Positions 11,390 to 24,515 of a DNA stretch of 64,000 bases are shown here, piece after piece (positions within the stretch are counted from its first letter, which is position 1; the number at the start of each line of letters is the position of its first letter). The notes beneath the pieces were generated by a model, which saw only the letters and a program-made list of their open reading frames with translations, searched no databases and was not told the DNA's origin. The DNA lies in assembly GCA_023548195.1 (NCBI GenBank), contig JAJHZJ010000336.1:5185805-5249804 (forward strand). Reading direction: 5' to 3'. Position numbers and translations under genes: made by a program. The stretch is from Bettongia penicillata ogilbyi. Lineage: Eukaryota > Chordata > Mammalia > Diprotodontia > Potoroidae.

Positions 11390-14285
11390 GGCAATTTAAC
11401 TGTTAATAAACAAATATGTGATCTCTGTTCAGTGGCCAAGTGGATGTACAACTGGAGAAACTGAATCATGTCAACCTTGATGTTCTTGCTATAAATGAAA
11501 ACAGAAGGCAAAAGGAGGCTGTAGCTACTTAGAAGTATGGCTCGTAGATTCTCCTTCAAGATATTTCTGGAAAGGCAAATGAAGGAATTGGTGCTATCAT
11601 TCATCTATACGCAATATACTGCATCTCATAGAATGCTTGGTTATATTGTTTTTCAGTGCTTATAGTAAACATTTGTAAAATGACCACGATGAAGAAAATT
11701 GGAAATTATTGCATCTGTTGGAGGTGATATGAAGATAAATTCTACAGAAAACTCTATAAGACTCTTAAAATTAAATCAAGGTACTTAAATATTTGTTGGT
11801 TTCAATATAAAGGTAGACACAGATAATAGAAAATATGTTGGAAAATATGATTCAGGAGTAAGAAACAAGAAAGATAAAAAGGAGGCTTGTAGACTACATA
11901 GAATTTTCATGCCTCTTTGTTATGAACAATTTGCAAGAAGAGTGTCAGGAGGTACTATATGCAGCAAGCACTGTATTGCATCACAAAGTATTATATTGAC
12001 AAGAAGTGCCTTGTTAGCTGTGTTGGAATCATTTCTGAATCAGTTCTTTGTTTACAGTCAGGCTATTGACTAGTTAAAATAAAGAGAAAACTCAATACTT
12101 GATTAGAAAAATGAGCAAAAATCAGAAAATATGGTGTGCCCTTGAGGTAACTTCAATCTGACCTATTTAAATAATCTATTGATGCCAAAAAATGGGAAAC
12201 AGATAAAAGCATAAACATTGACACAAACTATGGTCATTTGCTTAGAAAGTTTAACGAGTTTAAATTGGTAACCCCAATGAAGAGATTCAAAGAAGCTAAA
12301 ACTGTGTCAGATAGCAAATACTTAATCTCCTTGTCACACACAAAGATATGGGTCTTCAAATGAGGGCAGCAGTAGTTTAAAATATAAATTAATCTGTAAA
12401 AACTTTAAAAATAAGATGATGGGGAATTATGGCCATGATAGTATAACCTCATCAAAAAAGAGGAAGTGTTAGAAAGCAGTAAAGAGAAAAACATTAGCAA
12501 GAGACCCAACTTACTCAATACTCAATCAGCCTGAGAAAATTTTAAGATGAAACTAGAAGGAAAATAATTAGGTGAAAATGGAAGAGATCTGTAAATATTT
12601 CAGTACCAGACTTCTTTTTCATCAGAGCCAACACATTCAGACTCCAGTATTATACTCCCCAATGTGATGACACCAAAGAAAACAAAGATTAAAAGAGCAA
12701 CTGGGCCATGCCAGGTATACAAAGAGGAGGCATGCCATCCAGTTTTGAAGGTATTAAGGAACTGATTCTCGAGTTATCTAAAAGAAGGAAGAATATAAAA
12801 AAACTTGGAAAATCTCACAAACACTAGCACTGAAAAAAAATAATTGGAGGAAATATCAATAACCACTGATCCATATCTCTAATCTCTAAATCAATGAAAT
12901 CACAGGTTCAATCTCTTATCTCCTACAGAATTTTTATTAGAATAATCTATACATGTATCAAAAAACTGCATATAAGGGAAACTTGACCTTGGTTAAGGTT
13001 TATCTCAGAAACAAGAAGACTTTGCAACTGATACTAGATCATAGACCACATCTTTAGCATTGCACAATTAACTTAGAAATGCAGAGAATACAGTGCTGAT
13101 TCCCTTATGTTAATTGTTGATTGATTGATTGATTTTATTAAAGGGGCCATTCTTTGGCTCATTTCTTAAAAAGGTTATTCAATGAATGGGTGTTGCCTCA
13201 CTCAAAGTGAGAACTTGAAAAGACCATAGCTTAAAAAAGTCAAGGTCTCTCACTGCATCCTGGGCCATTTCCAGTTGTCCTGTTTGATATTTGACCACTG
13301 GACCCAGATAGCTTTGGAGGAGAAAATGAGGCTGGTAACTTTGCTCAGTCCTCCCTCACTGAAATCAAATTCAGTTTTCAAGTCATGTCATCATCTCACT
13401 AATGCCATGGTCCAGTTTGAAAATGAAGGACAAACCACAACTGTTGACTACTAAAAAAGGGCATTAGATTCAGTGGAGTCAAATTCCATCTTAATGGCTG
13501 TCCTTCAATGAAGTATCTTCCATGTATATATTAAAATCATACAAGATTACTTGAAAGATATCAGACAGAGCTTTGTATGAGGACTCTGAGTATTAATAAT
13601 AAGAAAGGCATTCAATAGGAAGACATATGTTCCCCAAAGAATGGAAGCTAGAAGAAGACAGAGGTTTGTTATTTTCATGAATGTCTAACATAGAGCCCAA
13701 ATGCAAGAAGGATTTCCTGTGGATGAAGAGGTTATTCTGGTCTTTCTGTTTCTAGATGACATTGAGATGATCACATAAAGCATTGGGACATTTCAGAGCT
13801 TCTGAGTGGGATTCCTTATCATCCAAAAGAATTCACTCTAACCATCCTCATAAGAAAAACCAAGTAGAAGGAGAATTTCTGCTATACAGTCCGTGCTATG
13901 CAGTTGGATGGATAGCCCATCGAACCAGTCTATTTGTTCATCTATCTTGGACAGATACTGAAGATGAACAATGAATTGGAGCCAGAATTAATAGGAACAC
14001 AGAATAAATTGGATCATGTTTGGGAAGTTGTGTACTGCTTTTCATGCCTTAAAATGCCTCCCTGAATCAAAAGTCCATCTTTTTAACGACATTATACTTT
14101 TAACAATGCTGTATGCTTGCAAGTCATGGAACACCACAGTCTCCAAAGAGTTCTAGCTTAGAGTTATTGAAAGGGGAATGGTGAGAATAACAACTAAAGA
14201 GAAACTGCATAAAGAATGTCACACCAAGAGAAATACAACCGAAAAAGAGGTAGGTCTGTAAGTATTAGCCAGTGAAAGTGCAATG
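11390..14285 (+). mobile_element. Degenerate RTE-type LINE relic
   Basis: The plus-strand translation, across many stops and shifts, keeps the RTE order. Near 11450 is an endonuclease start (QLEKLNHVNLDVLAINE). Near 11800-11960 is a KVDTDNRKYVGKYDSGVRN segment with the following RLHRIF motif. Near 13720-13760 is a damaged reverse-transcriptase active-site region (FLFLDDIEMIT). Near 14060-14230 is the typical C-terminal segment (LTMLYACKSWNT, LRVIERGMVRI). It is interrupted by a SINE at 13127-13445. Not functional. No family name is assigned. Confidence 0.6.
13127..13445 (-). mobile_element. Marsupial SINE-like repeat inside the RTE relic
   Basis: Inverted copy of the element at 8395-8690. 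It contains the complement of the shared words (gtcaaggtctctcactgcat, ccagatagctttggagg, gaaggacaaaccacaac). It is preceded by a tgattgattgatt run. Confidence 0.6.
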
Positions 14286-14339
14286 CTCCATTGTTGAGGT
14301 CAAGAAGTTTAGAGGGATTTATTATACAAAACATTCTTA

Positions 14340-14640
14340 TCTCCTTCTTCAAGACTTTGAATAAGCTATTCCCTATGCCTGAAATGTTCTCCTTCTTTGA
14401 ACGGCTCACCTCAAGGTTTATCTCCATCCAGATACCTTTCCTGTTACCCCTAGTTTGCCACTCTACCCATAGCTGTATATTTGTTGCATCTCTATGGACC
14501 CTATATTTATTTACCTGTAAACATTTTGTATCTCCCCAGTAGAATGTACGCTTCTTGGGTGCAGGGATTGTCTCACTTTTGTATGTGCATCACTTAGCAG
14601 GGTGCCTGGCACATTTAATAAATGCCTGATTGATTGTGAT
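14340..14640 (+). mobile_element. L2 3' end
   Basis: L2 wording throughout: ctattccctatgcctgaaat, cacctcaaggtttatctcc, agaatgtacgcttcttgggt, gcagggtgcctggcacattt and a final tgattgattg. 14641-14814 is unassigned. Confidence 0.75.
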
Positions 14641-14814
14641 GGGTGACTTACATTATCTGGTTAGTTTCTGGAGTTTATTTTCTGATAGAAGGAGAATATC
14701 TGGCAAATTCAAAATTTGTCCTAATAATAACACTCTTCAAAATATGGAGAAAGTTATGAAGAAGCCTAATATGCTGGACCTGATTCTGACTAATTTGGAG
14801 AATCTGGTGGCCAA

Positions 14815-15420
14815 AATAAATAAGCAAATGAGAAAGCTTTTATTAAGTGCTTGCTGTATGCCAGGCACTGTGCAAAACCAAACCACTAAGTCATCTTTTC
14901 TCTGATGGTAATAGGGGAAGACAGCACTTAAAAAGTGGCATAATGGCTCAGGAAGGGAGTTTCTGGAGAGTCATCAGGATGGTGAGTTGATCCTTAGGGA
15001 AATTGATTGGAGCTTTGCAGAAGTAATGAAACAATGGTACTATTGATTTGATTATTGTTCCTAGGGCAAAAAATGAAAAGTCAGATAGGCAGAGGCAGGT
15101 ACTGGGCAATAGGCAAATGGTGAGATGACTTGGGTGGACAGATAAATGGGATATAAAGATGAAGTATAGTCTAATCTGGATCTAGATATAGTGGGTTAGG
15201 TAAATTTATACTCAGTCATGCTGATTTTCAGGGTAGGAACACCAAAGATGAATAGATAACTTTTCCAGGGTCATAAGGGACATATATTATAGAGGTCTGG
15301 TGTGAAGAATGCTTGCCCAGGTGGGAGAAGTGAGATAGGAAAAGCAGATGAAAAATGGCCCATGCAGATTACTAGATGTGATATGATGGTGAAGCATGTC
15401 TAACACCCTCTCTGGGCTTA
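14815..15420 (+). repeat. Interspersed repeat family copy, as at 9.6 kb
   Basis: Starts ttttattaagtgcttgctgt, atgccaggcactgtgc and continues with gatggtaataggggaagaca. The 3' part is diverged and its end is uncertain. Confidence 0.4.
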
Positions 15421-17254
15421 CTCTTTCAACTAGGTGGTTAGGAGAAAGCCTATTTCCTAAGGGGAATGGCTATTCTCCTCTCAGACTTCTAGGAATAGTC
15501 CTAAGAGGATGGGGTTTCTATTACCTTCATCTGGCATGTTCCCCAATATAATTTGATATTGATATCAGTTGATATCTATTAGCATTTACCAAATCTTTTA
15601 CCAAACAGTATTTACTGAGAAGGTATAGCAAAAACATCAGTTACAAAGCAATCTCCTTCTCCGTACCTTAAAACTGGGAGGTGAACTCTTCCCTTGTATA
15701 CACAAGGTCTCTGGGAAGGGATGGCTTAATTCAAAGGGCCACATGTAGAGAAAATGGGGGATTGAGGAGCACTTGAGACTTTTGGCCCTAGGAGTCCTTT
15801 TCTCCTTTTTGTGAAGTTCCCAACAAGTTAGATTCTAGGTACAGCATCATTCTCTTGCTTAGCTAGGCTGAATTCTTACAGATTCAAGCTGATGGTCAAT
15901 CTCTTGATGGGCTGGATCAAGTAGGTCACTACATGAGCTCATCACTAGATTCAACTGGCACTGACAGCTGCTCCAGTTGCTGGTGAGACCTCTCCAGTGG
16001 CTCTGATGAATCTCCTGAACTCATTTGTCATCTATGAAGACTCATTCTCCTACCGTCAGGAAAAAACAAACAGAAAAGAAACAAAGGCTCCAATCACTCA
16101 TAGACACATAGTGGCTGGATGGAAGATAGGGCAGGTATTGTCCTTTCTGCTGGCCCAAAATCCCCAAAAAGTCCTTGCCTTGATTGTTGCCAGGAAGGAA
16201 TAGTGCAAAAGGACTGGGGTGGGGGGAAGTGATGTTCCAATTCTTTTGTATGCAAACTCAGGCCCAGCTCCATGCCTCCAGAGTCATCAGTCCCTTCTTC
16301 AGCCAACCAGAAGACTCTTCATCACTCTACGGAACCAGCCACCTAATTACTCATGGTTGGAAGTAGGCTCACCAAAACCCTATGTTGTGTTGGAAACAGG
16401 AAGGAAATATTGTACATGCTCTGAATGACCCACCAGGAAGGGCAAATATGAGCATGCTCCAAAGATTGAGACCTCATTGGCCAATCCACTCATTACACAT
16501 GGTTTGATCTGAGATCTGATGCAAGAAATTTTGGGAATCTTGGAAGGAAATAGCCATTTTGTCTTAGATTTTATGAAAGATAAAAGGGTATAATTGGACA
16601 TAATATCATATTGTGAGACTCTGCACTCTCTCAACCCATATGTAAACCAGCAAGTCCTCAGCTCTGCTCAGCATTCCAAGGGTACCCCCTGTGTGGCAGT
16701 GGGGTTGTTCTTCTAAGGCATTAATTTGAGGTCCCATTCTGATGTATTCTCTCCCTTCCAGTATCAATTGGTAATGATCAGCATGGCATCAACATCTAAC
16801 CAATGAGCATCAATTAGCTTTTTTTCCTTCCTTTTTTAAAAAATTCAAAACCAAACTTTAATATTGTGACTGAAATCCAAGTAATCATGCTTATTAAGCA
16901 GAATGCAGGAAAATTCAATGTGCCCTGTGTTAATGGAACTTTTAGGCTGCTGGACTGACTCCTACTCTGAACTCCCCAAAATCATGTACTTAAGCATTCA
17001 ATAAAGCATAAAACAATAAAATAAAAAGATTCGGACTGTCCAAGAAGAGCCCCAAGTAGCCACTTAACTGCATGGCAAATATACTACATTGGATTTTATG
17101 CCTTTAGGAGAAATTCTGCCTCAGCTTCAGAGGAAGGAAGACATCATCGCTGTAAACTTTAACTTGGTTTATTTCAAACAGGTTCCAAGTAAAACAGAGG
17201 AACATCATTGTAACATCATTGTTATAAGTGGCTGTGGAATCAGTGGAGATTTCT
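15421..17254. other. Unassigned sequence
   Basis: About 1.8 kb of mixed-composition DNA. Overlapping short frames on both strands (15997-16634) carry no recognisable domain. I see no confident repeat or gene. Confidence 0.5.
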
Positions 17255-18055
17255 TTCCTTAAATTTTTTTTATTTCATTAAATATTTCTCAATTACATAC
17301 TAAAAATATTAACTTTCATTTAAAATAATTTTGAGTTTCAAATTCTTTCCATTCCTCCTGCCCCTCTCTTACTGCTTGAGAAGGCAAACATTATGATGTT
17401 GATTATACATATGAAGTCATGCAAAACATATTTCCATATTATCCATGTTGCAAAAGAAAACACATAAAAACTCTAAGAAAAGCAAAGTGAAAAAAGTACG
17501 CTCCAATCTGTACTCAGAGTTCATCAGTTCTCTCTTTGGAGGTAGAGAACATTTTCCATCATGAGTGCTTTGGCATTGTTATAGGTCATTGTCTTTCACA
17601 GTTGATCATCCTTAAAGTATTGCTGTTACACACACTGGTCCTAGAGTCAGGAGAACCTGAGTTCAAATCTAGCTTCCAGTCCTTACTAGCTATGTGACTC
17701 TGGGCAAGTCATTTAACCCTGATTGCCTCTAAAAATATATATTGCTGTTCCTGTGTACAATGTCTTCCTACTTCTGCTTTGAATCAGTTTATAAGACTTC
17801 CTAGGTTTTTCTGAAACTATTTTGTTTGTCCTTTCTTACAGCACGATATAGTATTCCATCACAATCATATACCAAAACTTGTTCAACTATTCTCCAATTG
17901 ATGGGCATCCATTCAGTTTCCAATTCTTTGCTACCACAAAAAGAGCTGTTAGAAATATTTTTGTACATATAAGCCCTTTCCCCTTTTCTCTGATCTCTTT
18001 GGGACCTTTGCTGGGTCAAAGGGGATGCATAGTTTTATAGTCCTTTGGGTATAGT
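17255..18055 (-). mobile_element. L1 3' part, interrupted by a SINE
   Basis: Minus-oriented. Matches the copy at 6.6-8.1 kb in order: acatatgaagtcatgcaaaa, ttctctctttggaggtag, gttcaactattctccaattg, then atgggcatccattcagtttc and tgcatagttttatagtcctt. Old and mutated. It is split by a SINE at 17628-17739. Confidence 0.75.
17628..17739 (+). mobile_element. SINE inserted in L1, with target-site duplication
   Basis: Contains ggtcctagagtcaggagaac, ctgagttcaaatctagcttc and tgactctgggcaagtcattt, ending in an A-rich run. The 10 bp word tattgctgtt is present on both sides (17618-17627 and 17740-17749). 18056-18409 holds nothing I recognise. Confidence 0.75.
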
Positions 18056-18409
18056 TTTTTGTCTTATTTCTTGTCAGCAAGGTGAGCTTTCCATGGTAGG
18101 CATTTTAACCAGTTATTTAGACATCCACCCTCTGCCTCTGGGGCCTGGGATTGTTTTTCCACTAGCAATTCCACAATCCACTTTTGTATGAACTTCAGGG
18201 TTCAGCCACTTTCAAGAAAGCTCTTGGAGGAGTGGGAGTGTCTGTCAGGCTCCAGCTCAAAACAGAAATGTCTAAACTTCTACTGAAAGTTCTTACATTG
18301 GGCCTTGATGCTCTGGAAGTTCTCAAGGTTGGTGGTGTTCTAGTCTTAGATACAATCATCTTCTCCATTTGACATGAGGGTCTGGGTTTTTCTAGCCAAG
18401 TCTAAAGTG

Positions 18410-18665
18410 TTGCTGTTGTTAAGTCATTTCAGTTGTGTCTGACTTTTTGTGACCCCATTTGGGTTTTTCTTGGCAAAGATACTGGAATGGTTTGCCATTT
18501 CATTCTCAAGTTCAAATTACAGATGGGGAAACTGAGGCAAACAGGGTTAAGTGACTTGTCTAAGGTCACACAACTGGTAAGTGTCTGAGGGCACATTTGA
18601 ACTCAAGTCTTCCTACCTCCAAGCCCAGAGCTCTATCCATTATGCCGTCCAGCTGCCCATCCTAG
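18410..18665 (-). mobile_element. Marsupial tRNA-derived SINE (WSINE/MAR1-like)
   Basis: Inverted copy of the family at 2.1 kb: cagttgtgtctgactttttg, gtgaccccatttgggttttt, ggggaaactgaggcaaacag and a 3' tRNA-like part ending ccgtccagctgccc. 18666-19195 holds nothing I recognise. Confidence 0.8.
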
Positions 18666-19195
18666 TGGAGCCTTGTATGGGCAGCCAATGTCATAGACAC
18701 CTCCAGTTTCTCAGTCATTACCATATCAGATAAGACTTCATTTATATATCCAGGATTTCTACCCAACTTCCTAAGAAACGCCTTTTCCTCCTCTATTCAA
18801 GAACTAGGGGAAGAGAGACTCCCACTGATCTAGTCTGTACCTCCTGAGACTTTGGCTAGACTTAAAGGTCCTTTCTCAGACCTGTAGCTTGATTCTTTAG
18901 CACTGGTGTAGGGAGGGGGTCTCAGCTAGATCAAGGAGCAGGGATGGAGAGGATAGGGAAAAGGAGGAGTGAGTCACCAAAAGTGGGTTCCTGGGGGAAT
19001 TCTGGGTTAGAACAACCAGTTTTTTTCAAAGGGATCTTTACTGAGAAGATAAGTCAAGAACAGAAGTACAGACATATTCCCCTCTCTCTATCTCCCCAAA
19101 CCAGGGCACACTTTCCTCTCTATTTTCTCAGTCCTTGGGAAGAGTGGGTATCAACTTAGAGTGACTGCTACAAACATTCATCCCGCCATATAGAG

Positions 19196-19310
19196 ATAGG
19201 TAGATATACACATATGTATATATACACATGTACACACATGTGTACACATTCACATGTATACACACAGCTATACATACACACATATGTTTCTAGATATATT
19301 ATATCCAGAA
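19196..19310. repeat. TA/CA microsatellite
   Basis: Alternating tata, caca and tgtg runs. 19311-19960 is unassigned. Confidence 0.85.
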
Positions 19311-19978
19311 GCAACTCCTACTGGTGAATGGATAGAATCACTCTCCTGCTTGCAGCATATAGCATCTCCATTGTTGTATTCGATCAAGCAGGTTGCTTCT
19401 CAGGGATACTCTGACTCAGTGGAACTGCCAGTTGGAGAACTCTGGAACAGACTCCAGTTCCCGGTCCTCTGGTAGTAGCTCTTCTAACCTTTCTAAGCTC
19501 ATAAGGTAACCTAGTGCTTTCTGTCTCTTACCTTCGATCCCCTGAAAGTGAAAAGAAACAAACACAAAGAAACGAGGTGCCATGTGTTCAAGACCACATG
19601 TCAATACTACAGTCTTATCTAACTCTACCACAGGGAAGATAATGATTTGTCATGTTAGTGTCTTCTGTATGCACACTCAGATCCAACTCAGCAGTCAAAT
19701 ACAGGACTTTTCTTCATTATAGCATAAGGAGATAGGAAATAATTGTGGAATACCTGCACATAATCTAAAGTGGAGGGAAGGATCATTACAATGCCTGGAA
19801 GAAGGTTTCTTGAGCATCCAAGTGGACTGGCACCAGGCAGAGCAGATTGTTCAAAGATCTAAGCTCCTATTGGCCTCAAGCCCTCTACAATCCCATGTAT
19901 AGAATTCAGAGAAAGAATAGCGAGGATCCCATGGTCCAAAATTCTACAGGGAAATTTAGAATTAAATTCTGAGCTCAC

Positions 19979-22900
19979 AAATAAACAAGAAAGAGGTTAA
20001 GGAGGTAAATAAAACTCTGGATAAGGTAGATATGATAGATCTCTGGAGAAAATTGAATGGGAATGGAAAGGAATACACCTTTTTCTCAGTGGTGCATGGC
20101 ACATTTACAAAAATTGACCATGTACTAGGACATAAAAACCTCACAATCCAGTGCAGAAAGGCAGAGATAATCAATGCATCCTTCTCAGATCATATTGCAA
20201 TAAAAATTATATGTAATAAAAGGCCATGGAAAGATAAATCAAAAATCAGTTGGAAACTAAATAATCTAATCCTAAAGAAGGAGTGGGTTAAAGAAGAAAT
20301 CATAGAAACAATCAACAACTTCATTCAAGAGAATGACGATAATGAGACAACATACCAAATCTTATGGGATGCTGCAAAAGCAGATCTTAGGGGAAGTTTT
20401 ATATTTCTGAATTGCCTACATAAATACAATACAGAAAGAGGATATCAATGACTTGGGCATGCAGCTGAAAAAGCTAGAAAAAGAACAAATTGAAAATCCC
20501 CAAGTAAATACTGAATGAGAAATACTGAAAACCAAAGTAGAGATAAATAAAATTGAAATTAAGAAAACTATTGAATTAATAAATAAAACCAATAGTTGGT
20601 TTTATGAAAAAAGTAATAAAATTGATAAACTTTTGGTCAATTTGATTAAAAAAAAGAAAGAAGAAAATCAAATTACTAATATTAAAAATGAAAGGGGTGA
20701 ACTCACTTCCAATGAGGAGGAAATTAAAACAATAATTAGAAATTACTTTGCCCAACTTTATGCCCACAAATTCGAGAATCTAAATGAGAAGGATGAATAT
20801 TTTAAAAAATACCAATTGCCCAGATTAACAGAAGAGGAAGTTAAATACTTAAACAACCCCATCTCAGAAAAAGAAATTGAACAAGGCATCAATGAACTCC
20901 CTAGGAAAAAATCTCCAGGCCCAGATGGATTTACAAGTGAATTCTATCAAACATTTAAAGAACAGTTAATTCCAATACTATATAGACTATTTCTGAAAGT
21001 TGGGGAAGAAGGAGTCCTCCCAAATTCTTTTAATGATACAAATATGGTTTTGATACCTAAACCAGGAAGAGACAAAACAGAGAAAGAAAATTATAGACCA
21101 ATTTCTCTAATGAATATAGATGCAAAAATTTTAAATAAGATTTTAGCAAAAAGAATACAGCAACTTATCATGAGAATAATACATTATGATCAGGTAGGAT
21201 TCATACCAGGAATGAAGGGCTGGTTCAATATTAGGAAAACTATTAGCATTATTGATCATATCAACAACAAAACTAACAAAAACCACAAGATTATCTCAAT
21301 AGATGCAGAAAAACTTTCAACAAAATACAGCACCATTCCTATTAAAAACACTGGAGAAGAGAGGAATAAGGGGAATTTTCCATAAAATAATAAGCAGTAT
21401 CTACCTAAAACCTTCAGCAAGATTTATATGCAATGAGGATAAGCTAGATGCATTTCCAATAAGGTCAGGGGTGAAACAAGGATGCCCATTATCACCATTA
21501 TTATTCAGTATGGCACTAGAAATGTTAGCTGTAGCAATTAGACAAGATAAAGAAATTGAAGGAAAAAGAACAGCCAAAGAGGAAACTAAGTTATCACTCT
21601 TTGCAGTTGATATGATGATATACTTAGGGAATCCCAGAGATTCAAGTGAAAAACTACTTGAAATAATAAACAACTCTGGCAAAGTTACAGGTTACAAAAT
21701 AAACCCGCACAAATCTGCATTTCTATATATTAGCAACAAATTCCAACAGCAAGAGATAGAAAGAGAAATCCCATTTAAAGCTAGGGTAGACACTATAAAA
21801 TACTTGGGAGTTTACCTGCCGAAACAAACCCAGGGACTATGTGAACACAATTACAAGACACATTTTGCACAAATAAAGTCAGATTTAAGTAAGTAGAAAA
21901 ACATCAGTTGCTCATGGGTAGGCTGAACTAATATAATAAAAATGACAATTCTACCTAAATTAATTTACTTATTTAGTGCCATACCAATTAAACTATCAGA
22001 AAATTACTTTGTAGAGCTGGATAAAATAATATCAAAATTCATCTGGAAGAACAAAAGGCCCAGAACATCAAAGGGACTAATGAAAAAAAAAATGCTTGGG
22101 AAGGTAGAAGCCTAGACCTCAAATTGTACTATAAAGCAGCAATTATCAAAACCACTTGATACCTGCTACGAAACAGAAGGGTAGACAAGTGGAATAGACT
22201 TGGCACTCAAAACACAGTAGGCAAGGAATATAACAACCTCCTGTTTGATAAACCCAAGGACCCTAGCTTCTGGGATAAGAACTCACTGTTTGACAAAAAT
22301 TGCTGGGAAAATTGGATAACAGTGTGCTGGAAACTAGGCATAGACCCATGCTTGACACCGAACACAAGAATAAAGTCCAAATGGGTACACAATCTAGGTA
22401 TAAAGATTGATACCATGGACAAACTGGAGGAACAAGAAATAGTGTACTTATCAGATTTATGGAGAAGGGAAGAATTTTTTACTAAAGAAGAGACAGAAAG
22501 CATTATGAAATGCAAGATGGATAATTTTGATCATATCAAACTGAAAAGTTTTTGCACAACCGAACCCAATGCAACCAAAATTCGGAGGGATGTAGTAAAT
22601 TGGGAAAGAATTTTTACAGCTAATCTTGGGGATAAAGGCCTCATTTCTAGAATATATAGAGAGCTGAGTCAAATGTACAACTATACAAATCATTCCTCAA
22701 TTGATAAATGGTTAAAGGATATGAACAGGCAATTTTCAGAGGAAGAAATTAAAGATATCTATAATCATATGAAAAAATACTCTAAATCACTTTTGATTAG
22801 AGAGATGCAAATCAAAACAACTCTGAGGTACCACATTACACCTATAAGTTTGGCAAACATGAAAGAACAGGAAAATGATAAACGCTGGAGAGGATGTGGG

Positions 22901-23706
22901 AGAGTTGGAACACTAATTCATTGTTGGTGGAGCTGTGAGCTCATCCAGTCATTCTGGAGAGCAGTTTGGAACTATGCCCAAAGGGCTACAAAAATGTGCA
23001 TACCCTTTGACCCAGAAATAGCTACTAGGACTGTATCCCCAAGAGAATAAAAATGGGAAAGGGTCCCACATGTACAAAAATATTTATAGCAGCACTCTTT
23101 GTAGTTGCCAAAAACTGGAAATCAAGGGGATGCCCATCAACTGGGAAATGGCTGAATAAATTAGGGTATATGAATGTAATGGAGTACTATTGCACCATAA
23201 GAAATGATGAACAAGAAGACTTCAGAGAGGCCTGGAAGGGCTCATATTATCTGATGCTGAGTGAAAGGAGTAGAACCAGGAGAACTCTGTGCACAGCAAT
23301 GACCGCAGTTTGTGAGAGTTTTTTCTGGTAGACTTGGAACTTGGTAATAAAGCAAGAACTTAAAAAAAAAATTCCCAATGGTTTTCTAAGGCAAAATGCC
23401 TTCCACAGTCAGAGAAAGAACTATGGAATTCAATAGTAGAATGTAGCAGATCATGTGTGTGTGTGTGTGTGTGTGTGTGTATTATGTTTTGATTTATTAT
23501 ATGATTTCTTCCACTTATTTTAGTTTGTCTACACAGCATGACTATAGTGAAAACGTATTCAATAGGAAAGTATATGTAGATCCTATATAAAATTGTATGC
23601 CATCTTGGGGAGTGAGGGGTGGTAGGGAGTAGGTGGGGGAGAGTAAAAATCTAAATTCTGTGGTAGTGATTGTAGAACATTAAAAAAAAAAAATAAAATA
23701 TTAAAC
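19979..23706 (+). mobile_element. L1 of 3.7 kb, 5'-truncated, with target-site duplication
   Basis: The element keeps only ORF2 from the end of the endonuclease (SDH motif near 20187) onward, then reverse transcriptase ([15 protein letters not shown] at about 20917-20961, NYRPISLMN near 21090, GVKQGCPLSPLLFSMALE near 21470), the C-terminal zinc-knuckle region and a 3' UTR with a TG repeat. It is dead. There are frame changes between 20032-20451, 20633-21385, 21303-21896, 22322-23050 and 23053-23331. RT motif A is broken by a shift near 21310 and the FADD motif reads FAVD (near 21600). It is flanked by aaattctgagctcaca (19964-19979) and aaattctgaactcaca (23707-23722), which differ at one base. 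A poly(A)-like tail precedes the right copy. Confidence 0.9.
23457..23480 (+). repeat. TG dinucleotide repeat in L1 3' UTR
   Basis: About twelve TG units inside the L1 3' UTR. Confidence 0.9.
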
Positions 23707-23721
23707 AAATTCTGAACTCAC

Positions 23722-23910
23722 ATAGAATATATAGCTCTAGAGCTAGAAGGGATTTCAGATGCCATCTAATCTTCATTTTATAAATGAGGAAACTGAAGCC
23801 CAAAGGGGTTAAAACCAAGATTATAGAGGTAGTGTCAGAGGTGAGATTTGAATCTAGATTCTCTGGCTCCAGAGTTAGTACACTTTCCATTCTATCATAC
23901 TACCTCAAGA
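23722..23910 (-). mobile_element. MIR-type SINE
   Basis: Contains ctagagctagaagggatttc, aaatgaggaaactgaagccc and gaggtgagatttgaatctag, ending at tatcatactacctc. It lies right at the L1 target site, so the L1 inserted at its edge. Confidence 0.7.
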
Positions 23911-23934
23911 GAAATAATTCCAAAAAAGAGGAAA

Positions 23935-24515
23935 AATGTGAGCTGCACATATATAATAGATATATACTCTATACACACACTACATATATATACACATACA
24001 TATATAATACCCTATGTGCACATTATATATATATATACATGTATATATAGGTAGAATAGGTATAGACTCCATATATACATTATATACTTCCATACATGCA
24101 CTATATATCTACTCATATTTGCATCTATATGCAACTCACAGTTTTCATATATAGAGAGAATAGATATATACTCTCTCTCTATATATATACACACTCTACA
24201 TATATATCCTCTACAGTCTATATAAACAAGCACTATATATAATATATATTTGCATATATAAGCAAGTCAGTTTTTATATAGAGAATAGATATATATTCTC
24301 CATGTAAATACTTTATAGAAATATATATACTATTTATACTCTTTCTATATATATATATACTATATACGCATATGTGCATATATAACTCACACTTTTCATA
24401 TATGTATGTATATAGATGTGTGCATATACATACACACATTTTATATATATATATATATACATACATACATATATGTGTGTGTATGTGTGTGTGTGTATAC
24501 ATGTTGAAATTCCCC
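23935..24515. repeat. AT-rich degenerate minisatellite
   Basis: About 580 bp of tata/caca/ctct-rich DNA. A longer unit recurs: gagaatagatatatactct (about 24157), gagaatagatatatattct (about 24281), agaataggtatagactcc (about 24053) and a diverged ataatagatatatactct (about 23954), spaced roughly 100-125 bp, alternating with gcactatatat and ttcatatat words. Short frames here are artefacts. Confidence 0.8.

Noticed and set aside
14630..14905. 91-codon frame with LDLILTNLENLVA, resembling a LINE endonuclease region
   Set aside because: The similarity is short and the frame runs on into a different repeat; too weak for a call.
20032..23331. Set of open frames as functional L1 proteins
   Set aside because: Truncated, frame-shifted and with a changed catalytic motif; annotated as one dead L1.
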